Positions 19,937 to 30,232 of a DNA stretch of 63,872 bases are shown here, in pieces. Position 1 is the stretch's first letter; the number at the start of each line of letters is the position of its first letter. Source of the stretch: an uncultured Pelagibacteraceae bacterium. Its GTDB lineage: Bacteria; Pseudomonadota; Alphaproteobacteria; Pelagibacterales; Pelagibacteraceae. The stretch is from the NCBI GenBank assembly GCA_902595115.1, contig CACJOS010000006.1, positions 1 to 63,872 on the forward strand. The letters are read 5' to 3'. Below the pieces are notes generated by a model. It worked only from the letters and a program-made list of their open reading frames with translations. It made no database searches and had not been told where the DNA came from. The translations under genes were made by a program, and so were the position numbers.

Positions 19937-21096
19937 TGAATATTCATGAATATCAAGCTAAAGAATTATTAAAAAAATTTGGCGCTCCAGTTCCAAATGG
20001 AGTTCACGGCGAGACTTCTGAAGATCTATTAAATAAATCAAAATTACTTAAGACTGAAAAATACGTTTTAAAAGCCCAAATTCACTCTGGTGGAAGAGGA
20101 AAAGCTGGAGGTATTAAAATTACTAATTCCTTAGAGGAATTAAAGCAAGCTGCTGATCAAATGCTAGGTAAAACTTTAGTCACTAATCAATCAGGACCAA
20201 AAGGCAAAAAAGTTAAAAAATTATATGTAGAGGAATCATCTAACATAGATAAAGAATTCTACTTATCGTGCTTGGTAGATAGAGCAAAATCAAAGATTGC
20301 ATTTATTTCTTGTTTAGAAGGAGGAATGGATATTGAAGAAATAGCAAATAAAAATCCTGAAAAAATAATTACAACAAGAATTGATGTAGAAAAAGAAATT
20401 TCTGATTTAGATTGTGAGAAAGTAATAGATGTTTTTAAATTAGAATATGATGCTAAAGACCAAGCAATTGAACTTATTAAATCTATGTATAGATTATTTA
20501 TAGAAAAAGACGCAAGTTTAATTGAGATAAATCCTTTAGTTTTAACAAAAGAAAACAATATTCTTTGTTTAGATGCAAAAATTAATTTTGACGATAACGC
20601 TATTTTTAGACACCCAGACATTTATGAACTGCGTGATTTAAATGAAGAAGATCCAACTGAAATTGAAGCTAATAAACAAGAACTTTCTTATATTAAACTC
20701 GATGGAAATATTGGATGTATGGTAAATGGTGCAGGACTAGCTATGGCAACAATGGATATAATAAAATTATTTGGTGGCAGCCCGGCAAACTTTTTAGATG
20801 TTGGTGGCGGAGCATCAAAGGATAAAGTCGCAGCTGCTTTTAAAATGATACTCAGTGATAAAAATGTAAAAGGTATTTTAATTAATATCTTTGGAGGCAT
20901 AATGAGATGCGATGTATTAGCTTTAGGTGTAGTTGAAGCTGCTAAAGAAATGAAAATAGACATCCCATTAGTTGTCAGATTAGCAGGTACCAATTATAAA
21001 AAAGGAAAAAAAATCTTAGACGATTCTAAATTAAAAATTATTTCTGCCTCAGATTTATCTGAAGCTGCAAAAAAAGTGGTAGAGGTTACTAAATAA
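19936..21096 (+). CDS. sucC: Succinyl-CoA ligase (ADP-forming), beta subunit
   Basis: Nucleotide-binding subunit of succinate thiokinase, giving substrate-level phosphorylation in the TCA cycle. It has 386 residues from the ATG at 19936, preferred over the TTG one codon earlier because [12 protein letters not shown] is the family N-terminus. The ATP-grasp motif is [10 protein letters not shown], with [13 protein letters not shown] near the C-terminus. It abuts sucD with one base between. Confidence 0.97.
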   Translation: MNIHEYQAKELLKKFGAPVPNGVHGETSEDLLNKSKLLKTEKYVLKAQIHSGGRGKAGGIKITNSLEELKQAADQMLGKTLVTNQSGPKGKKVKKLYVEESSNIDKEFYLSCLVDRAKSKIAFISCLEGGMDIEEIANKNPEKIITTRIDVEKEISDLDCEKVIDVFKLEYDAKDQAIELIKSMYRLFIEKDASLIEINPLVLTKENNILCLDAKINFDDNAIFRHPDIYELRDLNEEDPTEIEANKQELSYIKLDGNIGCMVNGAGLAMATMDIIKLFGGSPANFLDVGGGASKDKVAAAFKMILSDKNVKGILINIFGGIMRCDVLALGVVEAAKEMKIDIPLVVRLAGTNYKKGKKILDDSKLKIISASDLSEAAKKVVEVTK

Positions 21097-21097
21097 T

Positions 21098-21973
21098 ATG
21101 TCGATACTAGTAAGCAAAAATACAAAACTTATTTGTCAAGGTTTTACTGGTTCTCATGGAACATTTCATTCTGAACAGTCTATTTTATATGGAACCAATT
21201 TAGTAGGAGGAGTAACACCTAGAAAGGGAGGCCAAACACATCTTGGTAAACCAGTCTTTGATACAGTTAAGGAAGCTAAAGAAAAGACTGGTGCAAATGC
21301 CACTATGATTTATGTTCCAGCAAAGTTTGCAGCAAATGCAATTATTGAAGCAATAGAGGCATCTATTGAAATTATAGTTTGTGTTACTGAGGGAATTCCA
21401 ATTATTGATATGTTGAAGGTAAAAAAGTATTTATCTAAATCTAAATCAAGATTAATTGGGCCTAACTGTCCTGGTATTATTACACCTGATGAATGTAAAA
21501 TTGGAATCATGCCTGGAAATATCCATAAAAAAGGGTCAGTTGGAATAGTCTCAAGATCTGGAACACTAACCTACGAGGCTGTTGCACAAACAACAGCTAA
21601 TGGACTAGGTCAATCAACATGCATCGGTATTGGAGGAGATCCAATCAATGGGACAAATTTTATAGATTGTTTGGATTTATTTTTGAAAGACGAAAGTACA
21701 AAATCAATTGTTATGATTGGTGAAATTGGTGGAAGTGCTGAGGAAGAGGCAGCTGAATTTATCTCTAAACATGAAATAAAAAAACCAATGGTTGGTTTTA
21801 TTGCTGGTCTCACAGCACCCAAAGGTAAAAGAATGGGGCATGCTGGAGCTATTATTTCTGGTGGGAAAGGTGGAGCCAAAGAAAAGATAAAAATTTTGCA
21901 AAAAGCAGGTATTACAATTACAGAGTCGCCCGCAGATATTGGAAAAACCTTACTTAATAAATTGTCACTTTAA
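21098..21973 (+). CDS. sucD: Succinyl-CoA ligase, alpha subunit
   Basis: CoA-binding subunit that carries the phosphohistidine. The 291 residues match the family. The CoA site is [11 protein letters not shown] near the N-terminus, [10 protein letters not shown] lies midway, and the phospho-His is in [10 protein letters not shown] near residue 247. It follows sucC directly; 35 bases of AT-rich sequence separate it from sucA. Confidence 0.97.
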   Translation: MSILVSKNTKLICQGFTGSHGTFHSEQSILYGTNLVGGVTPRKGGQTHLGKPVFDTVKEAKEKTGANATMIYVPAKFAANAIIEAIEASIEIIVCVTEGIPIIDMLKVKKYLSKSKSRLIGPNCPGIITPDECKIGIMPGNIHKKGSVGIVSRSGTLTYEAVAQTTANGLGQSTCIGIGGDPINGTNFIDCLDLFLKDESTKSIVMIGEIGGSAEEEAAEFISKHEIKKPMVGFIAGLTAPKGKRMGHAGAIISGGKGGAKEKIKILQKAGITITESPADIGKTLLNKLSL

Positions 21974-22008
21974 AATCTGTAGTTAAACATTATAATAAGA
22001 TAATAATA

Positions 22009-24882
22009 ATGACTTCTAGTAAAAATATTGAATTAAAAAAAACATCTTTTTTAAATAAATCAAATAGTGCTTTTATTGAAGAAATGTACATCAAGTATAT
22101 TGAAAAAGATCCAAATTTACCTAAAAGTTGGAGAGAATATTTTGAAGATTTAAACGATGATATTGAGTCAATAATCAAAGAAGTAGAGGGACCTTCTTGG
22201 GCTCAAAGAAAAAAAGTTAATCTAGATAAAATTACTAACGAATTAGCTGGACAAAATCAAAACATTTCAACTTCGCAAAGCTCAATAACTCAATCAATTA
22301 AAGCGATCGCACTTATTAGAGCATATAGAATTAGAGGCCATTTGATAGCTAACCTTGACCCATTAGGAATGATGGAAAGAAATTATATCCATGAGCTTCA
22401 TCCCGAAGATCATGGTTTCAAAAAAGAAGATTATAGTAAAAAAATTTTTATAGGATCTTATCTAAATACTACCTCTGCATCCATAAATGAAATTTTACAA
22501 AAATTAAGAAAAGTATATTGCTCAAATATAGGAGTGGAATATATGCATATTTCAGATCCTGTAGAAAAAATTTGGTTTAGAGAGAGAATGGAAAAAGAGG
22601 AAAATCAAATTAACTTCACAAGTAATGGAAAAAAGGCAATTTTTAATAAAATAGTTCAAGCAGAAGGTTTTGAAAAATTTCTTGCAAAAAAATATGTAGG
22701 GACAAAAAGATTTGGTCTTGATGGTGCAGAATCCTTAATACCTGCTTTAGAGCAAATAATTAAAAGAGGCGGTCAATTAGGTGTAAAAGAAATCAAAATA
22801 GGAATGCCCCATAGAGGAAGATTGAATGTACTGGCAAATGTCTTACAAAAATCCTACAAACGGATATTTAATGAATTTGCTGGAGAAATTTCAAATCTTA
22901 GAAAAGAAGATTCAACTGGAGATGTGAAATATCATTTAGGTGCTTCTTCAGACAGAGAATTTGATGGAAATTCTGTTCACGTAAGTTTAACAGATAATCC
23001 CTCTCATTTAGAGGCTGTTAACCCTATCGTGCTGGGACAGACGAGGGCCAAACAATTTTTTCATAAAGATTTAAAAAGAAAAAAGGTCATTCCAATTCTA
23101 ATTCACGGTGACGCTGCTTTTGCAGGACAAGGTATAGTTGCAGAATGTTTTGCCATGTCTGGATTAAAGGGACATAACACAGGTGGCACGATACATATTA
23201 TAGTTAATAATCAAATTGGTTTTACGACTAGTCCTAGATTTGCACGTTCTAGTCCTTACCCATCTGATTTAGGAAAAATAGTAGACGCACCCATTTTACA
23301 CTGCAATGGAGATGATCCAGAGGCCGTTGTCCACTGTGCTAAAATTGCAATAGAGTTTAGGCAAAAATTTAGCAAAGACGTAGTGATAGACATGATATGT
23401 TATAGAAGATTTGGTCATAATGAAGGAGATGAACCTTCTTTCACCCAACCATTAATGTATAAAAAAATCAGGTCACATCCATCAACATTAAAAATATATG
23501 GTGAAAAATTAATAAAAGAAAAAACTATAAGTAAAAGCGATTTTGAAAATCAAATTATATCTTTTAGATCTTTATTAGATGAACAATTTAAAACAGCAAA
23601 AGATATTAAACCAAAACTAGATTGGTTTGAGGGTACTTGGTCGAGGTACCAACCAAAAAAAGGCAAAGATAGAAGAGGAGCAACTGGAGTTAATATAGAT
23701 AAAATAATTAAGATTTCAGAAAAAATAAATAAAGTTAGTGAAAAAATAAATATACATAAAACAATTAAAAAAATATTAACCAATAGACACAAATGTATTT
23801 TGGATAAAAAAAACATTGATTGGGCAAGTGCTGAAAGTTTAGCTTTTGCAACGCTTTTAGACGAAGGTTATCCTGTTAGATTAGTTGGACAAGATTCAGG
23901 TAGAGGTACTTTCAGCCAAAGACATTCAGTTTTAAGAAATCAAGAGGACAATACAAGATTTATTCCTTTAAACAATATTTCCAAAAAGCAAAAAAATTTT
24001 GAGGTAGTAGATAGTCTACTATCTGAATTAGCAGTTTTAGGTTTTGAGTATGGGTACAGTCTAGTCGAACCTGAAACCTTAACGATGTGGGAGGCACAAT
24101 TTGGCGATTTTGCAAATGGAGCCCAAGTTATTATTGATCAATTCATATCATCAGGAGAAAGAAAATGGTCACGTGCATCAGGGTTAGTTTTGCTTTTACC
24201 ACACGGATATGAGGGACAAGGTCCAGAACATTCATCAGCTAGATTAGAAAGATTTCTTCAATTATGTGGTCAGGAAAATCTTCAAGTTATGAATTGTACA
24301 ACTCCAGCAAATTACTTTCATGCACTAAGAAGACAAATACATAGAGATTTTAGAAAACCACTCGTTATCATGACACCTAAATCATTACTAAGACATAAAA
24401 TTTGTGTTTCAAATTTAGATGATTTTAGTAAAAAAAACTCTTTTCACAGAATTTTAGAAGACCACGCTTTTGAGAAGAAAAATGGTTTTTTAGAATTAAA
24501 AAAATCAAAAAATATTAACAAGGTAATTATGTGCTCAGGAAAAATATATTTTGATCTACTAGAGGCAAGAGAAAAATACAAAAGAAGGGACGTCGTTTTA
24601 CTGAGAATTGAACAGCTTTATCCTTTTCCAGCTAAATCATTAGTAAAATCTATTAAACCATATGCTAAAAATGCTGAATTTATATGGTGCCAAGAAGAAC
24701 CAAAAAATATGGGGGCATGGTCGCATGTGAGAGATTATATACAATGGACATTGGACTTTATTAAAGCTAATAATAAAAATGTTTCTTATATTGGAAGAGC
24801 TCCAGCTGCCTCTCCAGCGACTGGATATGCTAAAAGACATGTTGCTCAACAAAAAGAAATTTTGGAAAAAGTGTTTAATTAA
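22009..24882 (+). CDS. sucA: 2-oxoglutarate dehydrogenase E1 component
   Basis: Thiamine-diphosphate decarboxylase of the 2-oxoglutarate dehydrogenase complex. The 957 residues are full length. The N-terminal E2-binding segment FIEEMYIKYIEKDP is followed by IGMPHRGRLNVLANVL, HGDAAFAGQGIVAECF, and the ThDP motif GDDPEAVVH with NNQIGFTT. The C-terminal transketolase half contains the GQDSGRGTFSQRHSV substrate-site motif. The gene abuts sucB with no spacer. Confidence 0.97.
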   Translation: MTSSKNIELKKTSFLNKSNSAFIEEMYIKYIEKDPNLPKSWREYFEDLNDDIESIIKEVEGPSWAQRKKVNLDKITNELAGQNQNISTSQSSITQSIKAIALIRAYRIRGHLIANLDPLGMMERNYIHELHPEDHGFKKEDYSKKIFIGSYLNTTSASINEILQKLRKVYCSNIGVEYMHISDPVEKIWFRERMEKEENQINFTSNGKKAIFNKIVQAEGFEKFLAKKYVGTKRFGLDGAESLIPALEQIIKRGGQLGVKEIKIGMPHRGRLNVLANVLQKSYKRIFNEFAGEISNLRKEDSTGDVKYHLGASSDREFDGNSVHVSLTDNPSHLEAVNPIVLGQTRAKQFFHKDLKRKKVIPILIHGDAAFAGQGIVAECFAMSGLKGHNTGGTIHIIVNNQIGFTTSPRFARSSPYPSDLGKIVDAPILHCNGDDPEAVVHCAKIAIEFRQKFSKDVVIDMICYRRFGHNEGDEPSFTQPLMYKKIRSHPSTLKIYGEKLIKEKTISKSDFENQIISFRSLLDEQFKTAKDIKPKLDWFEGTWSRYQPKKGKDRRGATGVNIDKIIKISEKINKVSEKINIHKTIKKILTNRHKCILDKKNIDWASAESLAFATLLDEGYPVRLVGQDSGRGTFSQRHSVLRNQEDNTRFIPLNNISKKQKNFEVVDSLLSELAVLGFEYGYSLVEPETLTMWEAQFGDFANGAQVIIDQFISSGERKWSRASGLVLLLPHGYEGQGPEHSSARLERFLQLCGQENLQVMNCTTPANYFHALRRQIHRDFRKPLVIMTPKSLLRHKICVSNLDDFSKKNSFHRILEDHAFEKKNGFLELKKSKNINKVIMCSGKIYFDLLEAREKYKRRDVVLLRIEQLYPFPAKSLVKSIKPYAKNAEFIWCQEEPKNMGAWSHVRDYIQWTLDFIKANNKNVSYIGRAPAASPATGYAKRHVAQQKEILEKVFN

Positions 24883-26190
24883 ATGAATGAAAAAATTGTA
24901 GTACCTGCTTTAGGTGAAAGTGTTACAGAAGCAACAATAGCCAAGTGGTTAAAGAGTGTTGGTGATACTGTAGAAGTTGATGAACCTATAGTAGAATTAG
25001 AAACTGACAAGGTAAATTTAGAGGTACCATCTCCTGTAAGTGGAACAATTGGTGACATCAAACATAAAGATGGTGAAGTAGTAGAAGTTGGAGCCGTTTT
25101 GGGGTCAATTCAAGCTAATGGTAATGAGACTGTTCAAGAAATAAAAAAAATAGAACCAGATGTAAAAATTGATGAGGCAAAAGATCCACCAAACAAAAAA
25201 GTTGAAAAGATTATAGAGGAGGTCAAACCTTTAGAATTAGAGGAAGAAATAGAAGATGAAAATTCTTTAGAAGAAGAACCTTTGGTTCTTACAGAGGAAA
25301 TACCTACAAATGGTTCTAGAAAAAATAACTTGTCAAATACACTTCCTCCGTCAGTAAGAAAAATTGTTGCTGAAAACAAGATAGATTTAAAATCAATACA
25401 AGGATCGGGAAAAGATGGCCAAGTTCTAAAAGGGGATTTAATAAATTTAATGTCAAAATCTCCAAAACCTTCAGAAAGAAAAATTAAATTTGGACAAGAA
25501 GAAAGAATTAAAATGAGCAGATTGAGACAGACAATTGCAAAAAGACTAAAACAAGCACAAGAAAATGCTGCCCTTTTAACCACATTCAATGAAGTTGATA
25601 TGTCTAATGTTATTAAAATGAGAAAAGATTATCAGGATGATTTTTTAAAAAAATACGGAGTTAAGCTAGGATTTATGTCTTTTTTTGTAAAAGCAAGCAT
25701 TGAAGCTCTAAAATTATTTCCAGCTGTAAACGCTGAAATAGACGGCGAAGAAATAGTCTATAAAAATTACTATAATATAAGTTTCGCTGTCGCTACTGAT
25801 AAAGGTTTAGTAGTTCCTGTTTTAAAAAATGCAGATGAAATGTCTTTTGCTCAAATTGAGAATGAAATTAAAACAATCTCTGAAAAAGCTAGAGACGGTA
25901 AGTTAACTATAGAGGATCTTCAAGGTGGTACATTTACTATAAGCAATGGTGGTGTTTACGGCTCAATGCTTTCTACGCCAATTCTAAACTTACCCCAATC
26001 AGGAGTTCTAGGCATGCATAATATTGTTGATAGACCTGTTGTGGTTGATGGTGGAATTAAAGTTAGGCCTGTCATGTATTTAGCGCTTTCATATGATCAT
26101 AGAATAATTGATGGTAAAGACTCTGTTTCATTTTTAAAATTGATAAAAGAAAAATTAGAGAATCCAGAAAAATTATTTTTAGAAATTTAA
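24883..26190 (+). CDS. sucB: Dihydrolipoamide succinyltransferase (E2 of OGDH)
   Basis: Core acyltransferase of the 2-oxoglutarate dehydrogenase complex. It has 435 residues. One lipoyl domain spans about 1-76 with the lipoylated Lys in ETDKVNLEVPSP, then comes an acidic Glu/Pro/Lys linker (about 85-145), a peripheral-subunit-binding domain (PSVRKIVAENKIDL) and a catalytic domain ending in SYDHRIIDGKDSV with the active His and Asp. It overlaps lpd by one base. Confidence 0.97.
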   Translation: MNEKIVVPALGESVTEATIAKWLKSVGDTVEVDEPIVELETDKVNLEVPSPVSGTIGDIKHKDGEVVEVGAVLGSIQANGNETVQEIKKIEPDVKIDEAKDPPNKKVEKIIEEVKPLELEEEIEDENSLEEEPLVLTEEIPTNGSRKNNLSNTLPPSVRKIVAENKIDLKSIQGSGKDGQVLKGDLINLMSKSPKPSERKIKFGQEERIKMSRLRQTIAKRLKQAQENAALLTTFNEVDMSNVIKMRKDYQDDFLKKYGVKLGFMSFFVKASIEALKLFPAVNAEIDGEEIVYKNYYNISFAVATDKGLVVPVLKNADEMSFAQIENEIKTISEKARDGKLTIEDLQGGTFTISNGGVYGSMLSTPILNLPQSGVLGMHNIVDRPVVVDGGIKVRPVMYLALSYDHRIIDGKDSVSFLKLIKEKLENPEKLFLEI

Positions 26191-27590
26191 TGTCTGAAAA
26201 ATTTCAAGCAGTAGTAATTGGAGGTGGCCCTGGTGGCTATGTGTGCGCAATAAGATTATCCCAATTAGGTTTTAAAACGGCATGTGTAGAGGCACGAAAT
26301 ACACTTGGTGGCACTTGTCTTAATGTAGGATGTATACCCTCAAAAAGTTTACTGAACTTGTCAGAAAATTTTCAAAAAGCAAAGAAATTACAAAACCTAG
26401 GAATTGAAGTAGGTGAGGTTAAATTAAATTTAGAAAAGATGATGAAAAATAAGGAAAAATCAGTCTCCATTCTTACAAAAGGAGTCGAATTTTTGTTCAA
26501 AAAAAATAAAGTATCTCATTTCAATGGAACCGGTTCTATAGCATCTGCAAACGAAGTTTTAGTAACAACAAAAGATAATAAAAAAATTTCTTTAAATACA
26601 GATAATATAATTATTTCTACAGGCTCAATACCAGTTGAGCTACCTGGAATTAAGTTTGATGAAAAAATTATTCTATCTTCATCTGGTGCTCTTGATCTTA
26701 AAAGTGTACCAAAAAAAATGGTTATAGTAGGAGGTGGATATATTGGTCTTGAAATGGGATCTGTATGGTCGAGACTGGGCTCGGAAGTGCATGTAGTCGA
26801 AGCATTAAACTATATTACACCAGGAATGGATAAAGAAATCTCCTCAGAGTTTTTAAAAATTCTGAAAAAGCAAGGAATTATTTTTCATCTTGAGACAAAA
26901 GTACAAAACATCAAAAATGAAAAAAATTCTGCAAAAGTTACAATACAAGATAAAACTGGCAATAATAGTGAATTAATTGCAGATGTTGTTTTGATTTCTG
27001 TTGGTAGAAAAGCAAATACGAAAAATCTTAATTTAGATAAAATTGGTGTGAGCTTAGATAATAAAAAAAGAATTAAAGTAAATAAAGAATTTAGAACTAG
27101 TACAAAAAATATTTTTGCAATAGGTGATGTGATCTCAGGTCCAATGTTAGCACACAAGGCTGAAGAAGAAGGTATAGCGGTTGCAGAATTGATAGCGGGT
27201 CAATCAGGCCATGTAAATTATGATTTAATACCTGGGGTAATTTACACATCTCCTGAAGTTGCTGTTATCGGAAAAACTGAAGAGCAATTAAAAGAAGGTA
27301 ATATAAAATACAAAGTCGGCAAATTTCCTTTTATGGCTAACTCAAGAGCTAAAACTGTTAATAATGCAGAAGGTTTTGTTAAAATATTAGCAGATGAAAA
27401 GACTGACAAGGTATTAGGTGTTCATATGATTGGATCGCACGTTGGAGAAATGATTGCAGAAATGGCTGTTGCTATGGAATTTGGTGCAAGTTCAGAAGAT
27501 ATTGCTAGGACTTGCCATGCCCATCCTACTTTTTCAGAAGCAATTAAAGAAGCAGCTTTATCTGTAGAAAAAAGAGCAATACACTCTTAA
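26190..27590 (+). CDS. lpd: Dihydrolipoyl dehydrogenase (E3)
   Basis: Reoxidises dihydrolipoyl groups of 2-oxoacid dehydrogenases, passing electrons to NAD. It has 466 residues. The FAD motif GGGPGGYVCAIR is followed by the redox disulfide in GGTCLNVGCIPSK, the NAD motif VGGGYIGLEMGS, and the dimer-interface catalytic HAHPTFSEA. It closes the sdh-suc run; 21 bases lie before priA and no clear terminator is seen. Confidence 0.97.
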   Translation: MSEKFQAVVIGGGPGGYVCAIRLSQLGFKTACVEARNTLGGTCLNVGCIPSKSLLNLSENFQKAKKLQNLGIEVGEVKLNLEKMMKNKEKSVSILTKGVEFLFKKNKVSHFNGTGSIASANEVLVTTKDNKKISLNTDNIIISTGSIPVELPGIKFDEKIILSSSGALDLKSVPKKMVIVGGGYIGLEMGSVWSRLGSEVHVVEALNYITPGMDKEISSEFLKILKKQGIIFHLETKVQNIKNEKNSAKVTIQDKTGNNSELIADVVLISVGRKANTKNLNLDKIGVSLDNKKRIKVNKEFRTSTKNIFAIGDVISGPMLAHKAEEEGIAVAELIAGQSGHVNYDLIPGVIYTSPEVAVIGKTEEQLKEGNIKYKVGKFPFMANSRAKTVNNAEGFVKILADEKTDKVLGVHMIGSHVGEMIAEMAVAMEFGASSEDIARTCHAHPTFSEAIKEAALSVEKRAIHS

Positions 27591-27611
27591 AAAAAAGCAT
27601 AATATAAATCA

Positions 27612-29567
27612 ATGAAAGTTCCGATTCTTTTACCAAAAATATTCAATCATCCTTTCACCTACGAAACTAATTTAAAATTAAGACTAGGAGATTATGTAGA
27701 GGTACCATTCGGAAAAACAAAAACCGTTGGAGTTGTGTGGGATGAATTTGAAAAGCATACAGAAAAAAAATTTCAAACAAAAAAAGTTATCAAAAAGCTT
27801 AAGATACCAAATCTTAATAAAAAAATGGTCAACTTTATAAATTGGTTTGCGGAATATAATGTTATTCCAAAAGGTATGGCCTTAAAATTAAGTTTATTAA
27901 ATAATAGTAATTTAGAGGAATTTCCAAAAAATGAACTACAAAATTACTCTATAAATTTAAAAAAAAAAATATTTAATTTAACTAAAACTCAGAAAGATAG
28001 TTTAAAAAAAATAGAAAAAAAAAATAACGAATTTAGGGTTCACGTTGTCCAAGGAGTTACTGGGTCAGGTAAAACCATTGTTTATTTCCATGCGATAAAA
28101 AAAATTCTCGACAAGTCTAGACAGTGTTTAATTTTACTTCCAGAAATAGGATTAATATCACAATTTGAAAAAAAATTTACGGAGTTTTTTGGTTTTTATC
28201 CTGCGATATGGCATTCAGGAATAACCCAAAAGAATAGAAAAATTATTTGGAATGGAGTTGTAAATAATAAAATAAAAATAGTAATTGGAGCAAGGTCCTC
28301 TTTATTTCTTCCTTTTAGTGATTTAGGACTTATTATTGTTGATGAAGAGCATGATCAGTCATTCAAGCAAGATGAGGGAGTAATTTACAATGCGAGAGAT
28401 ATGGCCATATCAAGAGCTTTCTTTGAAAATTTTCCAATTAATTTAGTTACATCTATTCCCTCGTTAGAAACTTTTAATAACATAAAAAAAGGAAAATTTT
28501 CTGTTTCTAAAATATCAGAAAGATTTGAAAAGGCTTCTTTACCAAGTTATGAAATAGTCAATTTAAATAAAACAAAGTTAGAACCTAATTCCTGGTTATC
28601 TAAAGAGATAATTGAAAAAGTAAAATACCATTTGTCAATTAATGATCAGGTATTATTTTTCGTAAATCGTAGAGGTTTTGCACCAAACGTTTTTTGTAAA
28701 AAATGCTTAAAAATATTTGCTTGCCCAAATTGCTCAATTAATCTGGTTTACCATAAAACAAAAGAAATTTTGTTATGTCATTATTGCGGATATAAATCAC
28801 AAATTAATTTGGAGTGTAAAGATAATACAAAATGTGATTTAGTTTTTTATGGTCCTGGGGTAGAGAGGATTGCTGAGGAGGTTAAAAAAAGATTTCCTTC
28901 ACAAAATCAATTAATTTTTTCCAGCGACACAATGAATAAAAAAAATTCTAAGGATATATTAAAAAAAATAGTCGATAATAAAATTAAAATTTTGATAGGA
29001 ACACAATTAATTTCTAAAGGTTTTCATTTCCCACATTTAAATTGTATTGTCGTTGTAGATATTGATCTTAGCTCACAAGGACATGATTTAAGAGGTACCG
29101 AAAAAAATTTACAACTCTATCATCAACTTTCAGGCAGAGCAGGCAGAGCAGGAAAACCTGCAATGGTATATTTTCAAACTTATAATTTAAACAAAAATAT
29201 GATTTCGGATATTACAAATGAAAACCCAGAGATTTTTTTAGAAAAAGAGCTGGAGTTGAGAAAAATAAATGGATTACCACCTTTTCAAAGATTTATTTCA
29301 TTGATAGTTACTGGTTCAAACGAAAAGAAAACCGAACAAGAAGCAAAGAGATTTAAAATTTACATTGAAAAAATTTTAGATGGTAAAGTATTAGGACCAG
29401 TAAATTCCCCAATATTTCGTATCAGAAAAAAGTTTAGAGTAAGACTATTAATTAGATCAAAAAAATCTTTAAATATTCAAAAAAAATTGGCAACTTTGAT
29501 CTCAAATTTCAAATTTTTAAATGGAATAAAACTGACGGTTGATGTCGACCCAATAAACTTCAATTAA
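27612..29567 (+). CDS. priA: Primosomal replication protein N' (PriA helicase)
   Basis: Restarts stalled replication forks by 3'-5' helicase activity and primosome loading. The 651 residues are slightly short for PriA. After the N-terminal DNA-binding domain come Walker A GVTGSGKTIVYF, the DEEH box IIVDEEHDQSFKQ, a zinc-binding insert with paired cysteines (CKKCLKIFACPNC and LLCHYCGY) and the motif VI segment QLSGRAGRAGKPA. It lies between lpd and atpH, as in other alphaproteobacteria. The 107-base gap after it holds a promoter candidate. Confidence 0.95.
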   Translation: MKVPILLPKIFNHPFTYETNLKLRLGDYVEVPFGKTKTVGVVWDEFEKHTEKKFQTKKVIKKLKIPNLNKKMVNFINWFAEYNVIPKGMALKLSLLNNSNLEEFPKNELQNYSINLKKKIFNLTKTQKDSLKKIEKKNNEFRVHVVQGVTGSGKTIVYFHAIKKILDKSRQCLILLPEIGLISQFEKKFTEFFGFYPAIWHSGITQKNRKIIWNGVVNNKIKIVIGARSSLFLPFSDLGLIIVDEEHDQSFKQDEGVIYNARDMAISRAFFENFPINLVTSIPSLETFNNIKKGKFSVSKISERFEKASLPSYEIVNLNKTKLEPNSWLSKEIIEKVKYHLSINDQVLFFVNRRGFAPNVFCKKCLKIFACPNCSINLVYHKTKEILLCHYCGYKSQINLECKDNTKCDLVFYGPGVERIAEEVKKRFPSQNQLIFSSDTMNKKNSKDILKKIVDNKIKILIGTQLISKGFHFPHLNCIVVVDIDLSSQGHDLRGTEKNLQLYHQLSGRAGRAGKPAMVYFQTYNLNKNMISDITNENPEIFLEKELELRKINGLPPFQRFISLIVTGSNEKKTEQEAKRFKIYIEKILDGKVLGPVNSPIFRIRKKFRVRLLIRSKKSLNIQKKLATLISNFKFLNGIKLTVDVDPINFN

Positions 29568-29588
29568 TAAGCAAAAAATTAACCTATT

Positions 29589-29617
29589 TTGACAATGAGG
29601 TACTTGAAGACAATAGT
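29589..29617 (+). promoter_or_regulatory. Probable sigma-70 promoter of the atp operon
   Basis: A perfect TTGACA at 29589-29594 is followed after 17 bases by AATAGT at 29612-29617, which matches TATAAT at four positions. Transcription would start near 29624, about 50 bases before the atpH start. Confidence 0.55.
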
Positions 29618-29674
29618 CTCATATGTTACTTAATTTTCGAATTTTTAAGTTCATCAATTCATAAAGGATCTAAT

Positions 29675-30232
29675 TTGAGCAAAAAAAATAGTCTCTCTGA
29701 AGTAACTTTTAGCAGATATTCGCTGGCTCTTTATGAGTTAGCTCATGAATCAGACTCTGTAAATGAGGTAGAGCAACAGGCATTAACAATAGTTGATCTG
29801 ATATCTAAAAGCGAAGATTTAAAGTTTTGCATCAAAAGTCCCACAATAAGCAAGAAAGAGTTGGAAAATTTGATCAATTCTATTTCAGAAAAAACTAATA
29901 TGAATGAGTTGTTAAAAAAATTTCTATTTTTTCTTATTCATAAAAGGAGATTCTTCTATGTTGATAAAATTTTAGGAGAATTTATTGAAACTTGTTCCAA
30001 GAAAAGAGGAGAAATAAAAGCAGAATTAATTTCAGCAAAAGATTTAAGTGAAAGTGATGTAGAAAATATTAAAAATGATCTCTCGAATTCCTTTAATTCA
30101 AAAATAAAACTTACTTATAAAAACGACAAGAGTTTAGTTGGAGGATTAATATTGCAAGTTGGCAGTACTATGATTGACACATCAATTAAAAATAAATTAC
30201 AAAAAATAGAAAAACAAATGGTAGAGGCATAA
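29675..30232 (+). CDS. atpH: ATP synthase F1 delta subunit
   Basis: Links F1 to the peripheral stalk. The 185 residues fit the family; there is an N-terminal helical domain and the C-terminal strand pattern LVGGLILQVGSTMIDTSI. The start appears to be TTG at 29675, with AAAGGA 8 bases upstream and no in-frame ATG between the upstream stop and residue about 75. It opens the F1 operon atpHAGDC. The F0 genes are not in the window, typical of alphaproteobacteria, where F0 and F1 are separate operons. Confidence 0.95.
   Translation: MSKKNSLSEVTFSRYSLALYELAHESDSVNEVEQQALTIVDLISKSEDLKFCIKSPTISKKELENLINSISEKTNMNELLKKFLFFLIHKRRFFYVDKILGEFIETCSKKRGEIKAELISAKDLSESDVENIKNDLSNSFNSKIKLTYKNDKSLVGGLILQVGSTMIDTSIKNKLQKIEKQMVEA

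Noticed and set aside
25134-25589. 151-residue minus-strand ORF opposite sucB
   Set aside because: It lies wholly inside sucB; its Ser/Phe-rich composition is what the reverse strand of a Lys/Glu-rich linker produces, and it has no ribosome binding site.
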